A stretch of 48,871 bases of DNA. Origin: an uncultured Bacteroidales bacterium. GTDB lineage: Bacteria; Bacteroidota; Bacteroidia; Bacteroidales; UBA932. A program made the translations under genes and the position numbers. The stretch covers positions 1 through 48,871 of the forward strand of contig CASFGK010000007.1 of the NCBI GenBank assembly GCA_949294195.1, written 5' to 3'. The notes below the pieces were generated by a model. That model was not told the origin of the DNA and made no database searches. It was given only the letters and a program-made list of their open reading frames with translations. Shown here piece after piece: positions 18,037 to 26,686 of the stretch (position 1 is the stretch's first letter; the number at the start of each line of letters is the position of its first letter).

Positions 18037-19422
18037 TCAGTGCCTGAAGAAGCCCGACCATGCGATTCCAAGAGACAGCGATGGCTCAGGGTTGTACGGA
18101 GACTTCAGGAACCGGTGTGAATATTCCGCCTTTATAACTATTTCCGGAATAGGGAAATAATTGACACCCACTGCTATGCGATGCTTGTCAGTCCAGTCGT
18201 TGGGAGTTGTCCCCTCTGCCGGAATATACGAATCATAATACTCGTACCTTCCGAACAGGTAGAATTTCCTGTCCTTGAGCTTTGGCGACAGGCCGAAGAA
18301 ATCGTATCCCACTTCAACACCGCCGGCCATTGCCGCCTGACCTACAAGAGAATGGGCATAAGGGGACGACGTCGTGTGGTTCTGGGTAGAATTTCTTCTG
18401 TTGATATATTCTATATCTGTCAGATAACCATAGTCAAAGCTGCCCCGGGCGACAAAATTGCGGGCATTGTACTCGAAATCGAATGCTCCTATCATCACTG
18501 TTCCCTTTACGCCCTCGTACTGTGCTGCCGTAATAGTGGTTATGTCATTATGGAAACTGTTCCCGACATATCCGCTGAGTCCCATACGGAGACCTTTCAC
18601 CGAATAATTGTCGACACGGAACGCTCCTGCAAGCTGGTTTGCGGGTTTGAACTCATACGGTGACGCAGAGCCGTCATGTACCCATCCTGCTGTCGAGAAG
18701 AGTGTGGAATTGAGTCCTGAAACCATAAGCACTTCATACCGCCAGTCTCCGGCGCGCCCCCAAAGGCTTATTCCCGTTTCATGCCACGTACACGGGATGA
18801 TGGTGTTTTCTCCTTCCGGACGATATACAGTAAAGAACTGCGTAGGAAGATGGTTGCTGTTTGTCAGGCCGACAGGGACAATGATGTGTCCGGCCCGGAC
18901 ATTGAACTGCGGGAAAAAGGACTTCTGTATCCAGAACTGCTCGAGGGCGACTTCCCCGCCGCGCTCAATTTCCTTCTCGAATTCCCCGGCCTCTTCATTT
19001 TCCCTTTCGACTGCCGCTTCAGTCCCTCCGTGCTCGAATTCTATCTCGGTACCGAGAGTCCATCCTTTCCCGAAATCATAGCCAATCATGACCACGACAT
19101 GAGGCAGGTCAAAACGGCCATGTCCTTTTGCATCCTTGTAAGTCTGGGGAGATGAATAGATTCCGAAGTTATCGCTGTACATGTTCCAGGTCATGACGGC
19201 TTCTCCGTAACCGCCTATGGCAAGGCGGTTGAAAAAACCTTTTCCTGATTTACGGTCTTTTTCCTGTGTTTTGCCGGTCCGGTCAGAATTTTCACCGGCA
19301 TCGGAAGTGGCACCTGTCACTGCGTCGGGCTGCCCGCTTTCGGAGTGTGTCTGTGCAAACGTCTGTTGGTTAGTCATCAAGGCTAAGAAGGCGATTGCAG
19401 AAAGAATAAATTTGGGTTTCAT
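18037..19422 (-). CDS. Outer-membrane porin heading the imelysin locus
   Basis: A 461-residue predicted beta-barrel with a signal peptide ending TFA/QTHSES, an acidic low-complexity linker (about residues 24-60), then a porin-like barrel beginning LAIGGYGEAVMTW, similar in character to phosphate-selective porin O/P and related Bacteroidota porins. I chose the ATG at 19422 because AAGAAG lies 9 bases before it; an ATG at 19431 is also possible. The mRNA should start near 19441. As first gene of the operon it may pass iron or its chelates to the imelysin and di-haem lipoproteins. An odd stretch rich in Glu (residues about 140-165) lies in an early loop. Confidence 0.75.
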   Translation of the reverse strand: MKPKFILSAIAFLALMTNQQTFAQTHSESGQPDAVTGATSDAGENSDRTGKTQEKDRKSGKGFFNRLAIGGYGEAVMTWNMYSDNFGIYSSPQTYKDAKGHGRFDLPHVVVMIGYDFGKGWTLGTEIEFEHGGTEAAVERENEEAGEFEKEIERGGEVALEQFWIQKSFFPQFNVRAGHIIVPVGLTNSNHLPTQFFTVYRPEGENTIIPCTWHETGISLWGRAGDWRYEVLMVSGLNSTLFSTAGWVHDGSASPYEFKPANQLAGAFRVDNYSVKGLRMGLSGYVGNSFHNDITTITAAQYEGVKGTVMIGAFDFEYNARNFVARGSFDYGYLTDIEYINRRNSTQNHTTSSPYAHSLVGQAAMAGGVEVGYDFFGLSPKLKDRKFYLFGRYEYYDSYIPAEGTTPNDWTDKHRIAVGVNYFPIPEIVIKAEYSHRFLKSPYNPEPSLSLGIAWSGFFRH

Positions 19423-19447
19423 CTTTTGCATCTTCTTTTTTCGGATG

Positions 19448-19479
19448 CAAAAGTACTGCGACACGACAAGTGCGGCAAT
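19448..19479 (-). promoter_or_regulatory. Promoter of the porin-imelysin-di-haem-ccsBA operon
   Basis: TACTTTTG (19455-19448) is preceded, after 20 bases, by ATTG (19479-19476) on the minus strand. The -33 element lies inside one arm of the 13-bp inverted repeat at 19470-19503. Confidence 0.65.
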
Positions 19480-19503
19480 CCCTAAAAATTGGGATTGCCG
19501 CAC
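19470..19503 (-). terminator. Inverted repeat after recQ, overlapping the next promoter
   Basis: GTGCGGCAATCCC (19470-19482) and its exact complement (19491-19503) form a 13-bp stem with an 8-base loop. It lies about 70 bases past the recQ stop and is the best candidate for its terminator, but no T-run follows on the minus strand. Because it also covers the -33 box of the following operon it could be an operator. Confidence 0.55.
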
Positions 19504-19571
19504 CGCCTTTAACTATATCTGGGGATCTTTCCCGGGCCTGTCCCTGTCCCGGACACACGAAAGCCCTGCTG

Positions 19572-21767
19572 TCAGTTCGCCACTTCACACAGGAATTTCA
19601 GCCGGACAAGCCTGATTTCAAACTCTTCATACCCGCTTCCAAGCTCCTTCATGGCATCTTCTATGGAGTCCGACTCGGCATCTTCCATGAAATAGTCATA
19701 AATGTCCGATACCGTATCGTCATCAAGATTCTGTCTGATATAGTAGTCCAGATCGAGCTTCGTGCCTGAATAGACAATCGCCTCAAGTTCGTCCATAAGC
19801 TCGTCCATCTCCATCCCCCTGGCATCGGCTATATCTTCCAGAGAATGCTTGCGGTCGACACTCTGGATTATGAAAACCTTATTGGCGGACTTGTTGACTA
19901 TGGACTTGACTACGAAATCGTCCGGACGGGCAATGTCATTCTCTTCGACATATTTCCCGATCAGTTTCAGGAATTCCGCCCCGAATTTCCTTGCCTTGCC
20001 TTCTCCCACTCCCTGACAGTTCTTCAGGTCCTCTTCAGTTTCAGGATACATTATGGACATGTCCTCCAGCGAAGCGTCCGAGAAGATTACCCATGGCTGA
20101 AGCCGGAGTTTCTTCGACATGTCATGCCGCAGGTCCTTCAACATTGCCAGAAGCACCGGGTCTCCGCCTCCGCCTTTCGGTACAGATGCAGATGCATCAT
20201 CATCATCGTCTTCTCCTTCAACGAAGTCCCGTTCCCCCGTAAGCATCAGTTCATGCGGATGGGCATAAAAATCCTTTCCCTTCTGAGTCACGGATATAAG
20301 CCCGTATGACTCTATTTCCTTGTCAAGCAAGTGCATCACCAATCCCTGATGGATGACGGCGCACCAGAATCTGGCAGAATGTTCTTTCCCGGCTCCGAAA
20401 AGAGCGAGCCTGTCATGCCTGTATGACTTTATCAGAGAGTTGGACTCTCCTGCCAGGATATTGGCAAGATGTTCTATCTTGAAATGCTCCGGCATGGACT
20501 GGACAAGCTCGATGACCAGACACATTTCCTCATGTCCTTCAAATGTCTTCCCGGGATGAAGGCAATTGTCGCACGCTCCGCAGTTGTCCTTCGGATAGTC
20601 TTCGCCGAAATAGTTGAGCAGCAACTTCCTTCTGCACTGGTTGGATTCAGCGTATGCAACAACTTCCAGCAGCAGCTGCTTTCCTATCTCCTGCTCCGCT
20701 ACAGGTTTCCCCTGCATGAATTTCTCCAGCTTCTGTATATCCTTATACCTGTAGAATGCTATGCAGACTCCTTCCTGACCGTCACGGCCGGCCCTTCCTG
20801 TCTCCTGATAATATCCTTCTATGCTTTTCGGTATGTCATAATGGATGACGAACCTCACATCGGGCTTGTCGATACCCATGCCGAATGCAATAGTCGCGAC
20901 AATCACGTCCACTTCTTCCATAAGGAACCTGTCCTGATTCTCGGCCCTGGTCTTCGCGTCAAGTCCGGCATGATAAGGAAGAGCCTTTATACCATTGATG
21001 TTAAGCAGCTCGGCAAGCTCCTCCACCTTCTTGCGGCTCAGACAATATATGATGCCTGACTTTCCCGGATTCTGCTTTATGAATTTTATGATTTCCCGTT
21101 TCGGGTCTGACTTGTCCCTGATTTCATAATACAGGTTAGGCCTGTTGAAGGAAGACTTGAAGACTGCGGCATCCATCAGCCCAAGATTCTTCTGGATGTC
21201 ATTCTGCACCTTAGGCGTGGCCGTGGCGGTAAGGGCAATCACAGGAGCAGCGCCTATCTCCTCTATTATCGATCTGATACGTCTGTACTCAGGCCTGAAA
21301 TCATGTCCCCACTCGGAGATGCAATGCGCCTCGTCCACAGCATAGAACGATATCTTTATCTCCTTGAGCAACGCAATGTTCTCAGGCTTGGTAAGCGACT
21401 CCGGAGCGACGTACAGCAGTTTGGTGACACCTGAAAGGAGGTCTTCCTTCACTTCACTGAGCTGCGCACGTGAAAGGGATGAATTGAGGAAGTGCGCAAT
21501 GCCTTCATTTCCTGCGACAAATCCACGGATGGCATCTACCTGGTTTTTCATCAGAGCTATCAGAGGAGAAATAACAATGGCAGTCCCGTCCATCACGAGA
21601 GCGGAAAGCTGGTAGCAAAGGGATTTCCCTCCGCCGGTAGGCATTATGACAAAAGCGTTTCCTCCTGATACCAAATGCTTTATGATTTTCTCCTGATCCC
21701 CTTTAAATGAATCAAATCCGAAAAACTCTTTCAGCTTCGAATGAAGCAGCGATGAATCGATATCCAT
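19572..21767 (-). CDS. recQ: ATP-dependent DNA helicase RecQ
   Basis: 3'-5' helicase for recombination and replication repair. The 731 residues carry the Walker A motif MPTGGGKSLCYQL, DEAHCISEWGHDFR (Walker B and aromatic-rich loop), STOP-type motif VI region GRAGRDGQ, the zinc-binding cysteines in NQCRRKLLLNYFGED and CGACDNC, a winged-helix RQC region and an HRDC-like segment around residues 560-620. After this come about 110 residues with acidic helices, the longer C-terminus seen in Bacteroidota RecQ. No clear promoter box was found upstream. Confidence 0.95.
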   Translation of the reverse strand: MDIDSSLLHSKLKEFFGFDSFKGDQEKIIKHLVSGGNAFVIMPTGGGKSLCYQLSALVMDGTAIVISPLIALMKNQVDAIRGFVAGNEGIAHFLNSSLSRAQLSEVKEDLLSGVTKLLYVAPESLTKPENIALLKEIKISFYAVDEAHCISEWGHDFRPEYRRIRSIIEEIGAAPVIALTATATPKVQNDIQKNLGLMDAAVFKSSFNRPNLYYEIRDKSDPKREIIKFIKQNPGKSGIIYCLSRKKVEELAELLNINGIKALPYHAGLDAKTRAENQDRFLMEEVDVIVATIAFGMGIDKPDVRFVIHYDIPKSIEGYYQETGRAGRDGQEGVCIAFYRYKDIQKLEKFMQGKPVAEQEIGKQLLLEVVAYAESNQCRRKLLLNYFGEDYPKDNCGACDNCLHPGKTFEGHEEMCLVIELVQSMPEHFKIEHLANILAGESNSLIKSYRHDRLALFGAGKEHSARFWCAVIHQGLVMHLLDKEIESYGLISVTQKGKDFYAHPHELMLTGERDFVEGEDDDDDASASVPKGGGGDPVLLAMLKDLRHDMSKKLRLQPWVIFSDASLEDMSIMYPETEEDLKNCQGVGEGKARKFGAEFLKLIGKYVEENDIARPDDFVVKSIVNKSANKVFIIQSVDRKHSLEDIADARGMEMDELMDELEAIVYSGTKLDLDYYIRQNLDDDTVSDIYDYFMEDAESDSIEDAMKELGSGYEEFEIRLVRLKFLCEVAN

Positions 21768-21865
21768 GATACAGAAAATTTATCCTTACTAAGGTATAAC
21801 AATATTCCGAGCTAAACAAATAATTACTTTACTCTTTTTAATAATTTATTTTCAAAACTAATCAC

Positions 21866-21873
21866 TACCTTTG
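21866..21873 (+). promoter_or_regulatory. -7 box of nhaA
   Basis: TACCTTTG lies 59 bases before the nhaA ATG in an AT-rich stretch between the divergent recQ and nhaA genes. A convincing -33 box is not seen. Confidence 0.5.
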
Positions 21874-21932
21874 CTTTGATTTTTCATGTTTTTAACCCGG
21901 ATTTGAAATAAATCCGATCATAAAGGACTGCA

Positions 21933-23369
21933 ATGAACTCTAAAACTGATACCCCGGCAAGAAGCGGCATCCCTGTAGAAAAACTGTCCGGATACAGGAA
22001 CAGGGAAATCCTCCATATCTTCAATACGTTCTTCCACAACGAATCCACAGGTGGCATCCTTCTGCTCATCTGCGCAATCATTGCCGTGACATTCGCCACT
22101 CTGCCAGGATGCGGATGGTTTGACAGAATGTGGGAGACCCACGCCGGCATCGACATCGGCAGCTTCTCGATAGACATGTCGCTGCGGCATTGGGTCAATG
22201 ATGCGCTGATGGCTGTTTTCTTCTTTGTCGTAGGACTGGAAATAAAAAGGGAAATGCTTGTGGGCCAGCTGTCTTCGATAAAAAGGTCAATCCTGCCGAT
22301 AGTAGCTGCGCTGGGAGGGATGATTGTTCCCGCAGTGATTTACTGGGCTTTCAACGCCTCTCATCCGGAAAGCGCCCAGGGATGGGGAATACCTATGGCT
22401 ACGGATATAGCATTCGCCATCGGTATACTTTCTCTTCTCGGAAACAGGGTCCCTGCCAGTCTCAAGGTTTTCCTGACAGCACTTGCAATAGTCGACGATA
22501 TAGGAGCCATCATCGTTCTGGCAGTATTCTATCCTACACATGCCCTGCACCTGGACTTCCTTGTGTACGCAGGCATCATACTGGCCGTCCTGGCGGCATT
22601 CAACTCAATGAAACTTAAAGCAAAGTTCCTGTATATCATTCCCGGAATAGTGATGTGGTATTTCACATACCGGTCGGGTATACATGCCACTATCGCCGGA
22701 GTCCTGCTGGCAATGGTAATCCCGTCAAAAGGAAGCATCAATGAAATAAGGTTCCAGAGCAGAATCAGCCTGCTGCTGGAAAAGTTCAAACTGACGAGCA
22801 ACAGGCAGATGAATGTACTGACGAGTCCGGAACAGCAGCATATCATCCATAGTATGAACAATGAAATCAAAGGAGTCGATCCTTTGCTTCACAGACTTGA
22901 AAGCAAACTCCATCCGGTCGTGACATTTCTGATCATGCCGCTGTTCGCGCTTGCAAATGCAGGTGTCGCCCTGGATTTCAGCAGCATTTCCTCAGGCGGC
23001 ATATCTGCCATCACCCTCGGCATCTTCTTCGGACTCCTGGTGGGAAAGCCTGCCGGAATATTCCTGTTCAGTTTCATAAGCATAAAACTGAAGCTGGCAG
23101 CCAGACCTACAGGAGTAAACTGGAAACAGCTCGCTTCCATAGGCGTACTCGGAGGCATAGGATTCACCATGTCCATATTCATAAACAATCTTGCCTTCTC
23201 CAGCCCGGAACTTGTTGATATCGGGAAAATCAGTATTCTGATAACATCCGCCAGCGCCGCTCTGCTGGGACTTGCGGCAATGAGCCTGTCATGCAAAGAC
23301 AAAGCTCCTGAACTTACGGCAGAAGAAATACTTCCTGACGAGACCAACCGAATTAAATCCGTCAAATAA
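21933..23369 (+). CDS. nhaA: Na+/H+ antiporter NhaA
   Basis: Inner-membrane antiporter that exports Na+ in exchange for H+ and controls cytoplasmic pH. Of 478 residues, about 12 membrane segments are visible. The key aspartates are present: the pair in AIVDDIGAI (Asp188, Asp189; equal to Asp163/164 in E. coli) and Asp158 in MATDIAFAIGILSLLG. GLEIKREMLVGQL is also typical. The hydrophilic loop at about 265-320 and the N-terminal extension (about 25 residues) make it longer than the E. coli protein. Single gene. Confidence 0.96.
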   Translation: MNSKTDTPARSGIPVEKLSGYRNREILHIFNTFFHNESTGGILLLICAIIAVTFATLPGCGWFDRMWETHAGIDIGSFSIDMSLRHWVNDALMAVFFFVVGLEIKREMLVGQLSSIKRSILPIVAALGGMIVPAVIYWAFNASHPESAQGWGIPMATDIAFAIGILSLLGNRVPASLKVFLTALAIVDDIGAIIVLAVFYPTHALHLDFLVYAGIILAVLAAFNSMKLKAKFLYIIPGIVMWYFTYRSGIHATIAGVLLAMVIPSKGSINEIRFQSRISLLLEKFKLTSNRQMNVLTSPEQQHIIHSMNNEIKGVDPLLHRLESKLHPVVTFLIMPLFALANAGVALDFSSISSGGISAITLGIFFGLLVGKPAGIFLFSFISIKLKLAARPTGVNWKQLASIGVLGGIGFTMSIFINNLAFSSPELVDIGKISILITSASAALLGLAAMSLSCKDKAPELTAEEILPDETNRIKSVK

Positions 23370-23392
23370 TATTACCGTATCGGAATTTTGCA

Positions 23393-23400
23393 TATCTTTG
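23393..23400 (+). promoter_or_regulatory. -7 box of the FKBP lipoprotein gene
   Basis: TATCTTTG, ending one base before a perfect hairpin at 23401-23443. With a start about 7 bases downstream the mRNA would begin inside the 5' arm of that hairpin. No -33 TTTG at the usual spacing. Confidence 0.5.
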
Positions 23401-23443
23401 CATGATTTGTCCTGCCGGGGCTGTCCCGGCAGGACAAATCATG
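23401..23443. repeat. Perfect 19-bp inverted repeat between nhaA and the FKBP gene
   Basis: CATGATTTGTCCTGCCGGG (23401-23419) and its exact complement (23425-23443) are separated by GCTGT. It may end the nhaA transcript (31 bases after its stop), but there is no T-run on either side. It also forms the 5' end of the predicted FKBP leader, 31 bases before the start codon. Confidence 0.8.
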
Positions 23444-23474
23444 GTGAAGAAAATCAATACAAAAACAATAGGAA

Positions 23475-24239
23475 ATGAAATCATTAAAACTTATCGCAGC
23501 AGCCTCAGCCGCCGTTATGGCAGCAGCTGCCTGCAACTCAAACAGCACTCCTGCCGTCAAGGTAGACGTACAGCTTCCCTCAAAGTCAATGACCGATTCT
23601 GTCAGCTACCTCGTAGGCGTAAACTTCGGCTATTTCATCAAAGCCAACAATTTCGGAGAGGAACTCAATTATGCCCAGATCAAAAAGGGTATGCTTGATT
23701 TCATCAATGCGGAAGGCAACATGAACACTCCGGAGTTCAACAAGCAGCTTGACGTAGATCCCCAGCTCATGAATACACTCTTCAATGAGTACATCAGCGC
23801 CAAAAACGAATACACTGCAGCTGTAAACAAGAAAATCGGAGAAGACTTCCTTAAGGCGAACAAGATGAAAGACGGCGTGGAAGTGACAGAAAGCGGTCTC
23901 CAATACAAGATTATCGAAGCCGGAAATGATGTGAAGGCCGGTCCTAAGGATACAGTATACGTACACTATACCGGAACTCTTATCGACGGAACCGAATTCG
24001 ATGCAACCGACAAGACCAAAGAGCCTTTGAAGATGATGCTCAACAGGGTAATCAAAGGTTGGACTGAAGGACTCCAGCTGGTAGGTGAAGGCGGAAAAAT
24101 CCAGCTTTTCATTCCTGATTCTCTCGCATACGGAGCACGCAACACGGGTAAAATCGGACCTAACTCTACTCTTATCTTTGATGTAGACGTTGTGAAAGTC
24201 GGCAAGGCCCCGGCAGAGGAAGTAAAAGCTGACAAATAA
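23475..24239 (+). CDS. FKBP-type peptidyl-prolyl isomerase lipoprotein
   Basis: Proline isomerase and folding helper in the periplasm or at the outer membrane. The 254 residues start with a lipoprotein signal (Cys20 in MAAAAC), continue with an FkpA/Mip-like N-terminal dimerisation region (SYLVGVNFGYFIKANN and helices to about residue 130), and end with the FKBP domain: YVHYTGTLIDGTEFD, VIKGWTEGLQLVGEGGK and IPDSLAYGARNTGKIGPNSTL. The active-site Tyr, Asp, Trp and Tyr residues are present. Monocistronic, between an unusual leader hairpin and a strong bidirectional terminator. Confidence 0.95.
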   Translation: MKSLKLIAAASAAVMAAAACNSNSTPAVKVDVQLPSKSMTDSVSYLVGVNFGYFIKANNFGEELNYAQIKKGMLDFINAEGNMNTPEFNKQLDVDPQLMNTLFNEYISAKNEYTAAVNKKIGEDFLKANKMKDGVEVTESGLQYKIIEAGNDVKAGPKDTVYVHYTGTLIDGTEFDATDKTKEPLKMMLNRVIKGWTEGLQLVGEGGKIQLFIPDSLAYGARNTGKIGPNSTLIFDVDVVKVGKAPAEEVKADK

Positions 24240-24260
24240 ACAGGAAGAAAACAGTACAAA

Positions 24261-24303
24261 TAAAGAAACGAGGCGGATTTTGATATTCCGCCTCGTTTCT
24301 TTA
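24261..24303. terminator. Bidirectional terminator shared by the FKBP and M3 peptidase genes
   Basis: A perfect 17-bp stem (24261-24277 with 24287-24303) and a 9-base loop. The outer arms are A-rich on one side and T-rich on the other, so both strands have a T-rich end. It overlaps the TAA stop codon of the M3 peptidase gene (24303-24301), which is itself the last triplet of the stem. Confidence 0.9.
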
Positions 24304-26544
24304 TTTCAGGCCTCTTGCCCTAAGCAGTGCATCCGGATCCGGCTCAGCTCCACGGAACCGTCGATACAGCACCATAGGCTCTTCGCTGCCTCCCTTTTCA
24401 AGGATGTTTTCCCTGAACGAGCGTGCTACAGTACTGTTGAACACCCCTCTTTTCCTGAACAGTTCAAAAGCGTCCTTATCAAGGACCTCTGCCCACAGAT
24501 AGCCATAGTATCCGGCACTGTAACCGCCGCTGAATACATGGTTGAAATACGTAGTCCTGTAACGTGGTATTATCTGCTCGGGAAGTCCGGCCTGCGACAT
24601 TACATAAGCCTCGAATTTTTCAGGATCAATGACTTTAAGACCGTTTGTCCGCCCGGTAGAATCTGCCGGAGCATCGTTCTCCGAAGCGTACGGACAATCC
24701 TGAGGGACATAAATGGAAGTGAGTTCATGCCATTTCATATCCAGGATTGCAGCAGCTACCAGCTCTGTGGTCATAAACCCCTGATTGAAATTCTTCGACA
24801 CCGAAATCTTGGTAATCAGACTGTCAGGAATGGACTCTCCGGTCTGGTAATGCCGGGCACAAGTCTTGAGGACTTCCGGAAGGAATGCCCAGTTCTCGTT
24901 TATCTGAGAAGGAAGCTCCACAAAATCCTGTGTCACATTGGTTCCGCTCACATCCTTATAAGTACACTGGCTGAGAAGTCCGTGAAGGGCATGTCCGAAC
25001 TCGTGGAACATCGTGGCCGCTTCGTCTATGGACAGAAGTGACGGGATGCCGTCTGAAGGTTTCGGGAAATTGGCCACATTGACGATTACAGGTCTGATAT
25101 CTTCTCCCTTTTTAGTCCGGTACTGGTTTCTGACGTTATTCATCCAGGCCCCTCCCCTTTTGGAACTTCTGGTATAATAATCGGTAAGGAGGATTCCCAC
25201 CATGGAGCCGTCGCTGTCCGTCACTTTGAAACTTTCCACATCAGGATGGTACAGAGTAACGCTGTCAAACCGCTCGAAATTCAGTCCGTAAAGTCTGTGC
25301 GCGGTATTGAACACTCCTTCACGCACATTCTCCATCTTGAAGTACGGCTTTATCTGATCTTCATTGAGAGCATATTTCTCATGGCGGACTTTCTCGGCAT
25401 AATAGGACCAGTCCCATGGTTTTATTACCGATGTACTGTCGTCAGGGAGAAGGCCGGCTTCTATGTCCTTATCCATTAAAGCCTGCATGTCTTCTACCTC
25501 AAGAGCCGCCTGCCGTACTGCAGCCGGGAAAATTTTCCCGAGAAAAGAATCCACTGTCTGCGGATCATGAGCCATCTTGTCCGAAAGTATCTGGGCGGCA
25601 GGCGTAGGATAACCGAGAAGATTTGCCCTTTCGATACGAAGTTTCATTATCTGAAGGACAAGAGGATTGTTGTCTGAGTCCCCGCCAGCGCTGCACCTTG
25701 TAGAATATGCCGTGAACATTTTCTCCCTGAGGTCGCGCCTTGCACTGGAGGTCATGAACGGAACATAACTCGGAGTGTGAAGGGTGAAAAGCCAAGGTCC
25801 GCCGTCAGCGACCGACTTTTCGTCTATTCCCTTGATTTTGGCAGCCTCACGCCTGCTTATTCCGGCATGTGCGGCATCAGAAGCCGCCGAAGCAAGTACA
25901 GCAGAAGGTAATCCGGCGATTTCGGAACTGTCGGTCAGTACTAGCCGGAACGAGTTGGTCTGTGAAAGGACATTGTTCCCGAAGCGCTGCTCGAGTACTG
26001 CCAGTTCCTTGTTTATTTCCCTGAGTCTCGCCTGGCTTTCAGGCGAAAGACTGACTCCGTTATTGACAAATTTACGGTACAGTTTCCCAAGGGCCATTTC
26101 CTGCTCCCTTGTCAGGTCCAGATTTTTCCTGTTCTGATAAAGTTCATCGACCCGGGCAAAGAAATACGGGTTCATGAAAACGTTGTCATTGTGCTCTGTA
26201 AGCATCGGGATGACCTTCTCCACGATCTTCTGCATGGATGGGGTTGCGTCCGACTCCGAGAGATTGAACAGCACGCCGGTCACTCTGTCAAGGATTTCTC
26301 CCGATAGCTCATAAGCTGCGACGGTATTTTCAAAATCAGGAGCATTGCCATTGGCAATAATGGCATCGATCTGTCCTTCCTGCTGTCTGATACCGAACTT
26401 TACCGCAGGAATGTAATCAGACTCTTTTATTGACTCGAAGTCCGGAATCCCGTACGGCGTTTTCCAGTCACCAAGGAAAGGATTGAACTGCTTACACGAA
26501 GAAACAAGCATAACTAATGTCAGGATAAACAATATTCGTTTCAT
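24301..26544 (-). CDS. M3-family zinc metallopeptidase lipoprotein (oligopeptidase/dipeptidyl carboxypeptidase type)
   Basis: A 747-residue lipoprotein (lipobox VSSC, Cys17) with the zinc site HEFGHALHG near residue 510 and the downstream Glu-bearing helix expected for thimet oligopeptidase-like enzymes. The C-terminal FSGGYSAGYYGYLWAEVL is a strong Dcp signature. It should cut short peptides in the periplasm or at the cell surface; E. coli Dcp is cytoplasmic, so the lipid anchor is a difference common in Bacteroidota. Promoter box at 26595-26602. The 3' end lies inside a shared terminator. Confidence 0.93.
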   Translation of the reverse strand: MKRILFILTLVMLVSSCKQFNPFLGDWKTPYGIPDFESIKESDYIPAVKFGIRQQEGQIDAIIANGNAPDFENTVAAYELSGEILDRVTGVLFNLSESDATPSMQKIVEKVIPMLTEHNDNVFMNPYFFARVDELYQNRKNLDLTREQEMALGKLYRKFVNNGVSLSPESQARLREINKELAVLEQRFGNNVLSQTNSFRLVLTDSSEIAGLPSAVLASAASDAAHAGISRREAAKIKGIDEKSVADGGPWLFTLHTPSYVPFMTSSARRDLREKMFTAYSTRCSAGGDSDNNPLVLQIMKLRIERANLLGYPTPAAQILSDKMAHDPQTVDSFLGKIFPAAVRQAALEVEDMQALMDKDIEAGLLPDDSTSVIKPWDWSYYAEKVRHEKYALNEDQIKPYFKMENVREGVFNTAHRLYGLNFERFDSVTLYHPDVESFKVTDSDGSMVGILLTDYYTRSSKRGGAWMNNVRNQYRTKKGEDIRPVIVNVANFPKPSDGIPSLLSIDEAATMFHEFGHALHGLLSQCTYKDVSGTNVTQDFVELPSQINENWAFLPEVLKTCARHYQTGESIPDSLITKISVSKNFNQGFMTTELVAAAILDMKWHELTSIYVPQDCPYASENDAPADSTGRTNGLKVIDPEKFEAYVMSQAGLPEQIIPRYRTTYFNHVFSGGYSAGYYGYLWAEVLDKDAFELFRKRGVFNSTVARSFRENILEKGGSEEPMVLYRRFRGAEPDPDALLRARGLK

Positions 26545-26594
26545 ATCAGGTAAGGTTTAACGTACACCATGCCGCATCGCGCGACAAAATCATA

Positions 26595-26602
26595 CAAATA
26601 TA
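26595..26602 (-). promoter_or_regulatory. -7 box of the M3 peptidase gene
   Basis: TATATTTG on the minus strand, 50 bases before the ATG at 26544. A TTTG occurs upstream at only 14 bases distance, so the -33 element is uncertain. Confidence 0.5.
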
Positions 26603-26686
26603 CAGTGCCTGAACAACAAAAAACAGAAAAAAAGGAAAAAACTCCGGCGTTCCGTATCAAATATGCAAAGGCAAGCCTGTAAAGTA

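Noticed and set aside
23402-23698. A 98-codon frame overlapping the start of the FKBP gene
   Set aside because: It runs through the hairpin and out of frame into FKBP. The product has no recognisable feature, and the FKBP frame has a full lipoprotein signal.
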